The notes beneath the pieces were generated by a model, which was given only the letters and a program-made list of their open reading frames with translations, had not been told where the DNA came from and did not search any database. 64,000 nucleotides of DNA from Pseudomonas psychrophila (GTDB lineage Bacteria > Pseudomonadota > Gammaproteobacteria > Pseudomonadales > Pseudomonadaceae): positions 1-64,000 of the forward strand of contig NZ_JYKZ01000005.1 in assembly GCF_001043005.1 (NCBI RefSeq). Direction: 5' to 3'. The translations under genes were made by a program, and so were the position numbers. Every line of letters starts with the position of its first letter. Within the stretch, counting starts at the first letter, position 1. Positions 25,966 through 33,923 of this stretch are shown piece after piece.

Positions 25966-27117
25966 CTAGATCAGATAATTCTTCAGTTCCCGTGCAATCA
26001 CCATCCGTTGAATCTCGCTTGAGCCTTCATAGATCTGGGTGATGCGAGCATCGCGGTAGTAACGTTCCACCGGGTAGTCTTCAAGGTAGCCATAGCCACC
26101 ATGAATCTGGATGGCTTTGGAGCAGACGTACTCGGCCATCTCCGAAGCAAACAGCTTGGCTTGCGAGGCTTCTGACAGGCAGGGCTTGCCCGCGCTGCGC
26201 AGGCGCGCCGCATGCAGGATCAGCAGTCGCGCAGCATTGATTCGGGTTTGCATGTCAGCCAGCATGTTGGCAATGCTTTGGTGTTCGATGATTGCCTTGT
26301 CAAATTGCACCCGGTCACGGGCATAGCCCAGCGCTGCTTCGAAGGCCGCGCGGGCGATACCCAGTGCTTGAGCGCCAATCCCGATGCGTCCGCCTTCGAG
26401 GTTGGACAGTGCGATGGCCAGCCCCTTGCCACGTTCGCCGAGCATGTTGGCCTCAGGCACGGTGCAGTTGTTCAGGGTAACGGCGCAGGTATCCGAGGCG
26501 CGAATGCCCATTTTATGTTCGGTACGGTCGACGGTAAAACCGGGAGTAGAGGTAGGCACCAAAAACGCCGAAATGCCTTTTTTGCCAAGGTTCGGGTCGG
26601 TAACGGCAAACACGATGGCCAGCTTGGCGCGCTTGCCATTGCTGACAAATTGTTTGGCGCCGTTGATCACCCACTGGCCGTCGCGCAACTCAGCCCGTGT
26701 GCGCAGGTTATGGGCTTCAGAGCCCGCTTGTGGCTCGGTCAGGCAGAAGCAGGCGATGGTCTGGCCGCTGGCAAGCTCCGCCAGCCAGGTTTGCTTTTGC
26801 GCCTCGCTGCCGTATTTGAGGATCGGCCCGCAGCCGACCGAGTTATGAATACTCATCAGTGCACCGGTAGCGCCATCACCGGCCGAAATTTCTTCCACGG
26901 CCAGGGCGTAGGCAACGTAATCGACGTAGGTGCCGCCCCATTCTTCCGGGACTACCATGCCCAGCAGGCCCAGTTCGCCGAGCTTGGCTACCAGTGCGTC
27001 GTCGATCCAGCCGGCTTTTTCCCAGGCCTGGGCATGGGGGGCGATTTCGCGGCGGGCAAAGTCGCGGGCCATGTCGCGGATCATGACTTGTTCTTCGCTC
27101 AGTTCGATGTCTTGCAT
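25966..27117 (-). CDS. Acyl-CoA dehydrogenase, probably isobutyryl-/short branched-chain
   Basis: A 383-residue acyl-CoA dehydrogenase with [16 protein letters not shown] in the middle domain and the catalytic Glu in [19 protein letters not shown]. It resembles the enzyme at 18847 throughout (same length class, same [16 protein letters not shown] N-terminal loop). It starts 3 bp after the stop of the hydroxyisobutyryl-CoA hydrolase gene. That pairing suggests valine degradation: isobutyryl-CoA to methacrylyl-CoA here, with the hydrolase acting two steps later. The two remaining enzymes of the valine route (mmsA, mmsB) are not in the window. Confidence 0.87.
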   Translation of the reverse strand: MQDIELSEEQVMIRDMARDFARREIAPHAQAWEKAGWIDDALVAKLGELGLLGMVVPEEWGGTYVDYVAYALAVEEISAGDGATGALMSIHNSVGCGPILKYGSEAQKQTWLAELASGQTIACFCLTEPQAGSEAHNLRTRAELRDGQWVINGAKQFVSNGKRAKLAIVFAVTDPNLGKKGISAFLVPTSTPGFTVDRTEHKMGIRASDTCAVTLNNCTVPEANMLGERGKGLAIALSNLEGGRIGIGAQALGIARAAFEAALGYARDRVQFDKAIIEHQSIANMLADMQTRINAARLLILHAARLRSAGKPCLSEASQAKLFASEMAEYVCSKAIQIHGGYGYLEDYPVERYYRDARITQIYEGSSEIQRMVIARELKNYLI

Positions 27118-27120
27118 GAC

Positions 27121-28227
27121 TCAGGCTCCCTTCGCGTCGAATGTGGTGAAAAAACTGGCAACATGCGCGGGATCCAGTGCGTCCAGGGTGGGTGGGTTCC
27201 AGTGCGGGGTTTTGTCCTTGTCGATAATCAGTGCGCGGACGCCTTCCATCAGGTCCCCGCGATCAAACCATTGACGGTCCAGGTGCAGCTCCAGGGCGAA
27301 ACATTGCTCTAGGGGCAGCTCACGGCCACGGCGCAGCATTTCAAGGGTGACGGCCATTGCCAGGGGCGAGCGGGTTTGCAGCAGGTCAGCGGTTTCGTTG
27401 GCCCAGTCACGGGTTTCAGGCGCTGTAACGGCGCGCAGATGAGCAACGATTCGCGGTGTATCGGCCTGGGCAAAAACGCTGTCTATCAGGGGGCGAAGAC
27501 TGGCCAGCGGCGGCTCGGGCAACACGGTCACCGCGAACGTTCCGATCAGTGCTGTCAGATCATCAATGGGGGTGCCTCGCCATTCGAGGGTATCGAGGCT
27601 TCTATCCAGTTCAGGCAGTTTGCTGCTCTCCAGATAGCCGTCAGCCAGCCCGCAATACAGCGCGTCGCTGGCGCGGATTTGCACGCCGCTGACTCCCAGA
27701 TAAGTACCAAGCTGGCCAGGTGTGCGGCTCAGAAAGTAGCTGCCCCCCACGTCAGGGAAATAACCTATGCCAACTTCCGGCATCGCCAGCTTGCTGCGCT
27801 CGGTGACCAGACGCAGGTCTGCGCCTTGCACCAGCCCCATGCCGCCGCCGAGGACAAAACCGTCCATCAAGGCAATCACGGGTTTGGGGTAGTGGTGCAG
27901 GGTGAGGTCGAGGGCGTATTCCTCTTCGAAGAACACCGTGTGCAGGGTGTCGTTGTTTTTGTAGCTGTCGTATAACGAGCGGATATCACCGCCAGCGCAA
28001 AAGGCTTTTTCGCCAGCGCCACGCAGAACGATGGCTTTTACCCGGGGATCTGCGGCCCAGGCATCTAGATGTTGCTGGAGGCTGCGAACCATCTCCAGAT
28101 TGATGGCATTCAGACCGCTGGGGCGGTTGAGGGTCAGGTGACCAATGTGGTTACGGACCTCGGCCAGAATAGTGTCGTCAATTGGAGCGATTTCCGGTGT
28201 CGGTGAGGAGGAAACCTGAGCAGCCAT
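27121..28227 (-). CDS. 3-hydroxyisobutyryl-CoA hydrolase-like enoyl-CoA hydratase family protein
   Basis: A 368-residue crotonase-superfamily protein with the longer C-terminus of the HIBCH group. Diagnostic segments are FCAGGDIRSLYDSYKN, DGFVLGGGMGLVQGADLRLVTE and MPEVGIGYFPDVGGSYFLSRTPG. The Glu in MPEVGIGYFPD matches the catalytic Glu of HIBYL-CoA hydrolase. It would release CoA from 3-hydroxyisobutyryl-CoA in valine catabolism. I chose ATG 28227, with GGGAG six bases upstream, over the adjacent GTG. It is the first gene of a two-gene operon with the acyl-CoA dehydrogenase. Confidence 0.85.
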   Translation of the reverse strand: MAAQVSSSPTPEIAPIDDTILAEVRNHIGHLTLNRPSGLNAINLEMVRSLQQHLDAWAADPRVKAIVLRGAGEKAFCAGGDIRSLYDSYKNNDTLHTVFFEEEYALDLTLHHYPKPVIALMDGFVLGGGMGLVQGADLRLVTERSKLAMPEVGIGYFPDVGGSYFLSRTPGQLGTYLGVSGVQIRASDALYCGLADGYLESSKLPELDRSLDTLEWRGTPIDDLTALIGTFAVTVLPEPPLASLRPLIDSVFAQADTPRIVAHLRAVTAPETRDWANETADLLQTRSPLAMAVTLEMLRRGRELPLEQCFALELHLDRQWFDRGDLMEGVRALIIDKDKTPHWNPPTLDALDPAHVASFFTTFDAKGA

Positions 28228-28375
28228 CACTAACTCCCTGCTTTATATTATTTTTAGTCGGTGTTCACGGGCGAACGATCACCGATGCTAACAGTGCAAA
28301 TTTGCCCATTACAACCCTGATAAGTGCAGGGTTGGTGTGCATTTTTGCATGTCTGCCGTGCAGCAATGTGCGAAC

Positions 28376-29146
28376 TTATTGCGCCAGCCAACCGCCGTCC
28401 ACATTCCAGGCCGCGCCGCGTACCTGGCTGCCTGCCTCGCTGCATAAAAACAGCACCAGTTCCCCCAGTTGGGGCGGGGTCACGAATTCCAGGGAGGGTT
28501 GTTTCTCGGCCAGCAGATCGTGCTGCGCCTGATAGGGATCAATGCCCTGACTGATGCGCTGATCAATCTGTTTTTGCACCAGTGGCGTCAGCACCCAGCC
28601 CGGGCAGATGGCGTTGCAAGTGATGTTGCTGGTGGCGGTTTCGAGGCCAACGACTTTGGTCAGGCCGATCACGCCATGTTTGGCGGCGACATAGGCGGCT
28701 TTGCCGACCGAGCCCACCAGGCCATGAACCGAAGCGATATTGACAATGCGTCCCCAGCCACGCTTGCGCATGCCGGGTAAGGCCAGGCGGGTACTGTGGA
28801 ACACGCTGGACAGGTTGATCGCGATGATTGAATCCCAGCGTTCCACCGGGAACTCCTCGACGCTGGCCACATGCTGGATGCCAGCGTTGTTGACTAGAAT
28901 ATCGATGCCGCCAAACTCGCGATCGGCATAACTGATCATGTCGGCGATCTGAGCCGGGTCACTGACATCCGCCGGATGATGGCCGACTTTGACGCCCAGC
29001 TGTTCGATTTCAGCAATGACTTTGCTGGCATCGCCAAAGCCGTTGAGTATCAAGTCGGCGCCAGCTTTGGCCAGGCTCAGTGCAATGCCGAGGCCGATAC
29101 CACTGGTGGAGCCGGTAACCAATGCAGTTTTACCCTTAAGGCTCAT
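28376..29146 (-). CDS. bdhA: D-3-hydroxybutyrate dehydrogenase
   Basis: A 256-residue SDR, the standard length of bacterial BdhA. It shows TGSTSGIG, NNAGIQHVA, the Ser/Tyr/Lys site (NIASVHGLVGS, AYVAAKHG), and the substrate-lid signature with Gln/Lys/His contacts (GIQHVA, PLVQKQIDQR). It interconverts D-3-hydroxybutyrate and acetoacetate with NAD+ and is used for growth on hydroxybutyrate or PHB turnover. I chose the ATG at 29146: GAGGAA is six bases before it but directly touches the earlier ATG at 29152. It stands alone, 220 bp upstream of the divergent valine-type pair on the same strand, with a terminator between it and ppiC. Confidence 0.9.
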   Translation of the reverse strand: MSLKGKTALVTGSTSGIGLGIALSLAKAGADLILNGFGDASKVIAEIEQLGVKVGHHPADVSDPAQIADMISYADREFGGIDILVNNAGIQHVASVEEFPVERWDSIIAINLSSVFHSTRLALPGMRKRGWGRIVNIASVHGLVGSVGKAAYVAAKHGVIGLTKVVGLETATSNITCNAICPGWVLTPLVQKQIDQRISQGIDPYQAQHDLLAEKQPSLEFVTPPQLGELVLFLCSEAGSQVRGAAWNVDGGWLAQ

Positions 29147-29215
29147 GATCATTTCCTCAGTTCGTCGGGTTCGTGAATGAGGAAACGTAGCACGTGGTTT
29201 GCAGTTGCGGATACG

Positions 29216-29243
29216 AAACGGCCCACCAAGAGGTGGGCCGTTT
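29216..29243. terminator. Hairpin terminator between ppiC and bdhA
   Basis: AAACGGCCCACC, loop AAGA, GGTGGGCCGTTT: a perfect 12-bp stem with short A/T ends on each strand. It lies just downstream of the ppiC stop (minus strand). Confidence 0.88.
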
Positions 29244-29262
29244 TCACGCAGCGCGGGGAGAA

Positions 29263-29544
29263 TTAGTCCTGGCGGCTGGTGACTTCCAGCAGGTGGTAGC
29301 CGAACTGGGTTTTAACCGGGCCCTGAACCACGTTGATTGGCGCGCTGAAGACGACGGTGTCGAATTCTTTAACCATCTGGCCTGGACCGAAAGAACCCAG
29401 GTCGCCGCCCTGACGGCTGGACGGGCAAGAAGAGTTGGCTTTGGCAACTTCGGCGAAATCAGCGCCGCCTTCAATTTGGGCTTTCAGTTCGTTGCACTTG
29501 TCTTCGGTGGCAACAAGGATGTGACGGGCAGTGGCTTTGGCCAT
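29263..29544 (-). CDS. ppiC: Parvulin-type peptidyl-prolyl cis-trans isomerase C
   Basis: A 93-residue stand-alone parvulin, the size of E. coli PpiC. It has ARHILVATE at the start, GGDLGSFGPGQMVKEFDTVVFSAPI in the centre and TQFGYHLLEVTSRQD at the end, all hallmark segments. The expected Cys of the active site is in SSCPSSRQGG. It is a cytoplasmic folding helper that isomerises prolyl bonds. ATG 29544 has AAAGGAGT upstream. It is a single gene with its own terminator. Confidence 0.94.
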   Translation of the reverse strand: MAKATARHILVATEDKCNELKAQIEGGADFAEVAKANSSCPSSRQGGDLGSFGPGQMVKEFDTVVFSAPINVVQGPVKTQFGYHLLEVTSRQD

Positions 29545-29672
29545 GAGGGAGTACTCCTTTCAAGAAAGTGCCGAGCCTACCGGATTCAGTGTGGTTTTTC
29601 TCGGCAAAAGTGCGGTTTTGTGTTTTTGCTGACTGGCGGATCAGTATTTAGCCGGCTTGCATCGGGCGGCTT

Positions 29673-30554
29673 TTATAAGCCTTTGTTTTTCAAATGCTTG
29701 GCGTGCTCGACATAGAGCTCGACCGGGTTGACGTTTTTTTTGCTCATACGGGCCAGCTGGTTGATGGTGTCTAGGTGATCCAGGGGGTAGTCCGATCTGA
29801 TCACATGGCCCAGATGGGAGCTGAATCGTCCGACCATTCCGTCATTTTCGGTTGTCTCACGGGTAAAAAATGTGCTGAACACACGACACGCGTTGTGCAG
29901 AGGGTCAAGCAGGTTCAGCGGTCCCGACACTCTCGAGCCTTTGATAATGCCGCTCCAGGAGTAATAGAAAACGTCGTTTACCTGCTCGGGACCCATCCCG
30001 CCCCAGGTCTCAGGTAGGCCATGTGGGTATTCAAGATTAAACCTGGCAACACCTTCGGTGGTCAGGGCATTGAGTGCGTTCAGTGCATGTTGGGGCAGTT
30101 GCGGATGGCCGCTCAGGGTGGACAGGAATGAGCTGAATGCCGTGGTCAGGCCCGCCGCGACGGTTTCGCCCAGTCTTCCCGGGATAAATGCCTGGCGCAG
30201 GCGATCGGCCAGTTCGGAGCCATGGTTGGGCCCGCTGACGGAGGTTACGGATGCGATGATATCGGGAGCAATGGCGGCCACATAACGTGCGGTCAGGGCG
30301 CCTTGGCTGTGGCCAATCAGGTTGAACCGCTGTGTTCCGGTCTGTTTGCGCAAGTTGTATATCTGCTTGAGCAGTTGATCGCCTCGCGCTTCATTTGAAT
30401 GGGTGGCGGAAATAAACGGAACGAAGACGTTCGCACCACGAGAGCTGAGCGCTTCCCTGATGCCGTTGAAGTAGTGGTGAAAGCCAATCCGGTCGAATCC
30501 AAAAAGGCCGTGCACCAGTAAAATTGGGTATTTGGTGCGTGCAGAGTCATCCAT
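29673..30554 (-). CDS. Triacylglycerol lipase, P. fragi type (family I.1)
   Basis: A 293-residue alpha/beta-hydrolase. It opens directly with YPILLVHGLFGFDR (oxyanion hole), has the nucleophile elbow IGHSQGALTARYVA, the acid in NDGMVGRFSSHLG (Asp) and the His in LDHLDTIN. Length and sequence match P. fragi lipase closely as I remember it. Like that enzyme, it lacks an obvious N-terminal signal peptide and the two Cys of the family I.1 disulfide; one Cys (NACRVF) is present. No lif foldase gene is nearby. I chose ATG 30554 over an upstream TTG at 30560 because it gives the expected N-terminus MDDS. Confidence 0.93.
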   Translation of the reverse strand: MDDSARTKYPILLVHGLFGFDRIGFHHYFNGIREALSSRGANVFVPFISATHSNEARGDQLLKQIYNLRKQTGTQRFNLIGHSQGALTARYVAAIAPDIIASVTSVSGPNHGSELADRLRQAFIPGRLGETVAAGLTTAFSSFLSTLSGHPQLPQHALNALNALTTEGVARFNLEYPHGLPETWGGMGPEQVNDVFYYSWSGIIKGSRVSGPLNLLDPLHNACRVFSTFFTRETTENDGMVGRFSSHLGHVIRSDYPLDHLDTINQLARMSKKNVNPVELYVEHAKHLKNKGL

Positions 30555-30663
30555 GTTCAATCTCGCTGGGTGTTTTGAATCATAAAAACACCTTAGCCGA
30601 TATCGACTTCGCGCAACCGTGGGCAGATTCCCAGGTTGCGCGGCTGTTTACAGCGCTCGATTG

Positions 30664-31752
30664 TCAGGCGATGACCCGCGCAGCACGGCGTTGTATTTGC
30701 AGTTGTTGGGCGGCGTTGCGAAGCAGTTGTTCGGTTGCATCCCAGCCCAGGCAACCATCGGTCACGGAAACGCCGTAACGCATGTTTGCACCCAGGGGCT
30801 GGCAACCTTCGAACAGATGGCTTTCTAGCATCATGCCAATCAGGGACTGATCGCCTGCCAGGCGCTGCGCGAGGACATCATTGAACACATCAGGCTGGCG
30901 TAACGGGTCTTTGCCGCTGTTGGCGTGGCTGCAGTCGACCATCATGCGGGTCGGGACAGCGCTTTTTTCCAGCCCGGCGCGAGCTTTGGCGACGCTGCCG
31001 CGGTCGTAGTTCGGGCCACTGTGGCCCCCCCGCAATACCAAGTGAGTATCGGGGTTGCCGCGGGTCTCGACGATCGCCGGATGGCCCTGGCTATCGACAC
31101 CGAAGTGACGATGACTGTGTGCAGCAGAACGCATGGCGTCGCAGGCAATTGCCACACCGCCGTCAGTGCCGTTTTTGAAGCCGACCGGAAGAGCCAGGCC
31201 GCTGGCCATTTCGCGATGGATTTGAGATTCGGTGGTGCGGGCGCCAATGGCTACCCAGCCCAGCAGGTCGTCGAAGTAGCCTGCGGCAATGGGCTGCAAG
31301 AGTTCGGTGGCGACCGGAAGGCCCATGCGCAGCATTTCGATCATGAGCTCCCGCGACAGGGTCAGGCCGTGAGCCATGTCGTCGCTGCCATCCAGGTGCG
31401 GGTCGTAGGCCAGACCTTTCCATCCCACAGTGGTGCGCGGTTTTTCGATGTAAGCGCGCATGACCAGCAACATGTCGTCGCGAACATCGTGGGCCAAGGC
31501 TGCGAGATTGCTGGCGTATTCGAGCGCGGCAATGGGGTCGTGGATAGAGCACGGGCCGACAACTACGAGTAAACGGGAGTCTTCACCGTTGAGGATGGCG
31601 CGAATGGCCTGGCGCTGGCTGCTGACCTGCTCACTAAGCTTGTTGCTCAGAGGCAGTTGCTGTTTGAGTTGCACTGCGCTGGGCAGGCGACGAGTCGAAA
31701 CGTGGGTAGTGGCAGTGTGTACAGCTGGCAGAGCGGATACGGATGCGTTCAT
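30664..31752 (-). CDS. 3-deoxy-7-phosphoheptulonate (DAHP) synthase, class I
   Basis: A 362-residue class-I enzyme (AroF/AroG/AroH family) that condenses PEP and erythrose 4-phosphate, the first step of the shikimate pathway. Key segments are VVVGPCSIHDP, RAYIEKPRTTVGWKGL, GARTTESQIHREMASGL, GFKNGTDG, LRGGHSGPNYD and MVDCSHANSGKDP, covering metal and substrate residues. The start is ATG 31752 with AGGAAG seven bases upstream; a longer frame from 31920 runs through leader DNA. The isozyme's feedback type (Tyr, Phe or Trp) cannot be told from sequence. A leader with aromatic codons and a terminator precede it, which implies attenuation. Confidence 0.93.
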   Translation of the reverse strand: MNASVSALPAVHTATTHVSTRRLPSAVQLKQQLPLSNKLSEQVSSQRQAIRAILNGEDSRLLVVVGPCSIHDPIAALEYASNLAALAHDVRDDMLLVMRAYIEKPRTTVGWKGLAYDPHLDGSDDMAHGLTLSRELMIEMLRMGLPVATELLQPIAAGYFDDLLGWVAIGARTTESQIHREMASGLALPVGFKNGTDGGVAIACDAMRSAAHSHRHFGVDSQGHPAIVETRGNPDTHLVLRGGHSGPNYDRGSVAKARAGLEKSAVPTRMMVDCSHANSGKDPLRQPDVFNDVLAQRLAGDQSLIGMMLESHLFEGCQPLGANMRYGVSVTDGCLGWDATEQLLRNAAQQLQIQRRAARVIA

Positions 31753-31799
31753 GGTGTGTGCTTCCTGGGCAGGCGGCGGGTTATCCCGCGCGCTCAGCC

Positions 31800-31952
31800 C
31801 TACTGGGGTGTTCGACAATTGGCCAGACTGGCTATGAGTGCTTGCGTGCCACCAATGTGGGTCCGTTCGGAGGCGGCAGGCTGTCCCGAACGGCGGCTGA
31901 TAAATCGCCATGCAGTGCAAAGGTCGAAGCGGTAATAAGTGGCGTAGTTCAT
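31800..31952 (-). CDS. Second aromatic-rich small ORF upstream of DAHP synthase
   Basis: A 50-codon frame, MNYATYYRFDLCTAWRFIS..., with GAGGA about 9 bases before ATG 31952 and a stop 47 bp before the DAHP synthase start. The first 17 residues contain three Tyr, two Phe and one Trp. It lies downstream of the leader terminator (31989-32026) and so is read only after read-through. Codons 21-30 overlap a hairpin, CCGTTCGG/CCGAACGG, between about 31867 and 31897. It may sense aromatic amino acids during translation or couple translation to the enzyme. I did not recognise it as a known family. Confidence 0.5.
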   Translation of the reverse strand: MNYATYYRFDLCTAWRFISRRSGQPAASERTHIGGTQALIASLANCRTPQ

Positions 31953-31988
31953 GGGGTAAATCCTCAATTCAATAAAGTGTCAGGGGCC

Positions 31989-32026
31989 AAAAAAACAAAA
32001 CCCCCGGTCGGGAAGCCGACCGGGGG
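31989..32026 (-). terminator. Rho-independent terminator inside the DAHP synthase leader (attenuator)
   Basis: Read on the minus strand: CCCCCGGTCGG, loop CTTC, CCGACCGGGGG (11-bp GC stem), then TTTTGTTTTTTT. It lies about 50 bases after the stop of the aromatic leader peptide and about 240 bases before the enzyme start. An upstream GGGGT (near 32049) can pair with the ACCCC at the start of the stem, a possible antiterminator. Confidence 0.9.
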
Positions 32027-32075
32027 TGAGAATTCTCTGGTAGGCGACCCCTAAGTAGTGGGCGCCGTGTGGGTA

Positions 32076-32210
32076 TCAGGCGCGCCAGTGGCTAAACCAA
32101 TACCCAAAATAAAATCGTGCTGTGGAGTGCAAGTTGTTCGCGCACACAGCTTCAGCCATACGCTCATCGCGTGCGGTCTTACAAATGTCTGTGGTGGCGT
32201 GATGCAACAT
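32076..32210 (-). CDS. Aromatic-amino-acid leader peptide of DAHP synthase
   Basis: A 44-codon frame starting at ATG 32210 with GGAG seven bases upstream. Its end reads ARFYFGYWFSHWRA: three Phe, two Tyr and two Trp within ten codons, followed by stop. An intrinsic terminator follows 50 bases later and then the DAHP synthase gene. This is the classic layout of attenuation by translating a regulatory-codon-rich leader, as in pheL, trpL or pheST leaders. Self-complementary DNA around the stop (TGGCGC/GCGCCCA) can form the competing hairpin. The codons point to Phe, Tyr and Trp jointly rather than a single amino acid. Confidence 0.8.
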   Translation of the reverse strand: MLHHATTDICKTARDERMAEAVCANNLHSTARFYFGYWFSHWRA

Positions 32211-32461
32211 GGGTTGTCTCCGATTGATGGGTTGCAGCTTACTTGAGGCGAACAGACGTATTCAATCAAAAAATACTATGTGGATTAACAATAAACACTA
32301 TTGCCTCGAAGCCGGGAAGCGAGAGATGAATTTTTACGAGAGAGCCCGGAGCACTTAAGACCCCTGTTTGCGGGCTTTGCGGCCCGGCTTGGCGTGCAGG
32401 TGGCTGAGGTGAGGGCTGGCCGTAATACTAAATGGGGAGTCACGCCCGATTAAGCGCATAC
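32211..32461. other. Intergenic region with probable leader promoter
   Basis: An AT-rich segment (about 32260-32330) precedes the leader on the minus strand and should hold its promoter. I could not settle on -35/-10 boxes. No gene is supported. Confidence 0.45.
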
Positions 32462-32704
32462 TCAAGCGAGTTCATCACCTTCAGCCTCTAACGAATGTGT
32501 GGCCTGGGGAACAATGATCCCGTCTTTCATGCCCAGAAGAACAGCCACCTTGTGGGCTTCACCACGCTTCCCTTTTTTGCGCCCGGCGAGCACTTGATAA
32601 GTGGTTGCCGGGTCGACGCCATGTTCCCGAGCAAACTCTTGAACGGATTTCCCCTGGTATTCCAGCCATGCCTTGGCTTGTGCGGCAGTACGAATTCCGG
32701 TCAT
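32462..32704 (-). CDS. Small HTH DNA-binding protein
   Basis: An 80-residue protein with an N-terminal helix-turn-helix-like segment, VQEFAREHGVDPATTYQVLAGRKKGKRGEAHKVAVLLGM. This resembles small phage-type repressor/Cox-like DNA-binding proteins found next to gacA in pseudomonads. It is divergent from the XRE regulator at 32768; the 63-bp gap holds repeated GTTCAAAA motifs. No Shine-Dalgarno sequence is visible before ATG 32704. Role unknown; a partner or antagonist of the neighbouring XRE protein is plausible, and a fossil prophage switch is an alternative. Confidence 0.7.
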   Translation of the reverse strand: MTGIRTAAQAKAWLEYQGKSVQEFAREHGVDPATTYQVLAGRKKGKRGEAHKVAVLLGMKDGIIVPQATHSLEAEGDELA

Positions 32705-32767
32705 AGTTCAAAACCGTTCAAAAGTGTTTAATATTTATGGATTATATCATCCTTGTGGGTGTTTAAA
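32705..32767. promoter_or_regulatory. Divergent promoter with repeated GTTYAAAA boxes
   Basis: GTTCAAAA occurs at 32706 and 32716, exactly 10 bp (one helical turn) apart. GTTTAATA occurs at 32726 and GTTTAAAA at 32761. The longer GTGTTTAA is present at 32724 and 32759. These are candidate operators for one of the two flanking DNA-binding proteins. Confidence 0.45.
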
Positions 32768-33166
32768 ATGGGATCCTTCATCCAAATGAGTGGAATTGGT
32801 GTGCGCTTGCGGCAGGAGCGAGAGCGACTTGGTTTGTCGCAGAAAACTTTTGGCGAAATCGGTGGCGTCGAGGCCAACGCCCAAGGCAAATATGAAAATG
32901 GTGATCGCGCGCCCAAAGCAGACTACTTGTCGCGGGTTGCAGGCCGCGGCGTGGACGTGCTGTTTGTATTGACCGGCAGCCCGACCCCGACATTAATCGA
33001 TAACCTCAGTCATGTAGAAGAAAAAGTCCTGATCAGCTATCGGGTATTGCAAAAGGAAGATCAGGACGCCATTCGCCGCTTGACCACAACCCTGGCCGAG
33101 TTGTCTGCGCCGCATCCGGTAAAGGAACGACGCGAGCCTGAGGAAGTAGATCCTGTCAAGGACTGA
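32768..33166 (+). CDS. XRE-family transcriptional regulator
   Basis: A 132-residue regulator with an HTH_3/XRE domain at about residues 9-65 (IGVRLRQERERLGLSQKTFGEIGGVEAN...QGKYENGDRAPKADYLSRVAGRGVDVLFVLTG). The short C-terminal helical tail and acidic end are of unknown role. The CI/Cro-like domain and the 'DVLFVLTG' segment are typical of a group found near gacA in Pseudomonas and in prophages. The start could be ATG 32768 or ATG 32786; neither has a strong ribosome-binding site, and 32768 is taken as the longer ATG frame. It is divergent from the small HTH gene. Confidence 0.78.
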   Translation: MGSFIQMSGIGVRLRQERERLGLSQKTFGEIGGVEANAQGKYENGDRAPKADYLSRVAGRGVDVLFVLTGSPTPTLIDNLSHVEEKVLISYRVLQKEDQDAIRRLTTTLAELSAPHPVKERREPEEVDPVKD

Positions 33167-33282
33167 ACAGTTACAAGGATTTAACGTTTTGACAAGGATA
33201 GTTGACGCAAGTCGGTAGGTTGGTGCATTAGTTTTTGCTAAGGTGTCGGCAATCAACCAAGACCAATTTGCGAGGTATCGAC

Positions 33283-33921
33283 TTGATTCGGGTTCTAGTG
33301 GTCGATGACCACGATCTTGTGCGCACAGGGATCACACGAATGCTGGCCGATATCGAAGGCTTGCAAGTGGTCGGTCAGGCCGAGTCCGGTGAGGAGTCGC
33401 TTCTCAAGGCTCGTGAGCTGAAACCGGATGTAGTCCTGATGGATGTCAAAATGCCCGGTATTGGTGGTCTGGAAGCTACCCGCAAGATGATGCGCAGCCA
33501 CCCCGACATCAAGGTTGTCGCCGTGACCGTGTGTGAAGAGGACCCTTTTCCGACCCGTTTGCTGCAAGCAGGCGCCGCAGGCTACATGACCAAGGGCGCC
33601 GGACTGGCCGAGATGGTCCAGGCAATTCGCCTGGTATTCGCCGGCCAGCGCTACATCAGCCCGCAAGTGGCACAGCAATTGGCGCTCAAGTCCTTTCAGC
33701 CTGCAAGTGACTCCCCCTTTGATGCCCTGTCAGAACGCGAAATTCAGATCGCGCTGATGATTGTTGGCTGTCAAAAGGTCCAGGTTATTTCAGACAAGCT
33801 TTGCCTGTCGCCCAAGACGGTCAATACTTATCGCTACCGAATTTACGAGAAGCTCTCGGTCAAAAGTGATGTTGAACTGGCCTTGCTGGCGGTTCGTCAT
33901 GGCATGGTCGACGCTGGTTAA
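33283..33921 (+). CDS. gacA: Response regulator GacA
   Basis: A 212-residue NarL/FixJ-type response regulator. Receiver: DDHD acidic pocket, phospho-acceptor Asp in [10 protein letters not shown] (residue 54), and Lys in MTKGAG. LuxR-type [46 protein letters not shown]. This is the output partner of sensor GacS, which switches on the Rsm small RNAs and so secondary metabolism, exoproducts and biofilm. The start is TTG 33283 with GAGG seven bases upstream, as in other Pseudomonas gacA genes. uvrC follows after 2 bp, the conserved gacA-uvrC operon. Confidence 0.98.
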   Translation: MIRVLVVDDHDLVRTGITRMLADIEGLQVVGQAESGEESLLKARELKPDVVLMDVKMPGIGGLEATRKMMRSHPDIKVVAVTVCEEDPFPTRLLQAGAAGYMTKGAGLAEMVQAIRLVFAGQRYISPQVAQQLALKSFQPASDSPFDALSEREIQIALMIVGCQKVQVISDKLCLSPKTVNTYRYRIYEKLSVKSDVELALLAVRHGMVDAG

Positions 33922-33923
33922 CC

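Noticed and set aside
30664..31920. Longer DAHP synthase starting at 31920
   Set aside because: The extra 56 residues run through leader DNA, have no homologous character and no ribosome-binding site; ATG 31752 has AGGAAG at the right distance.
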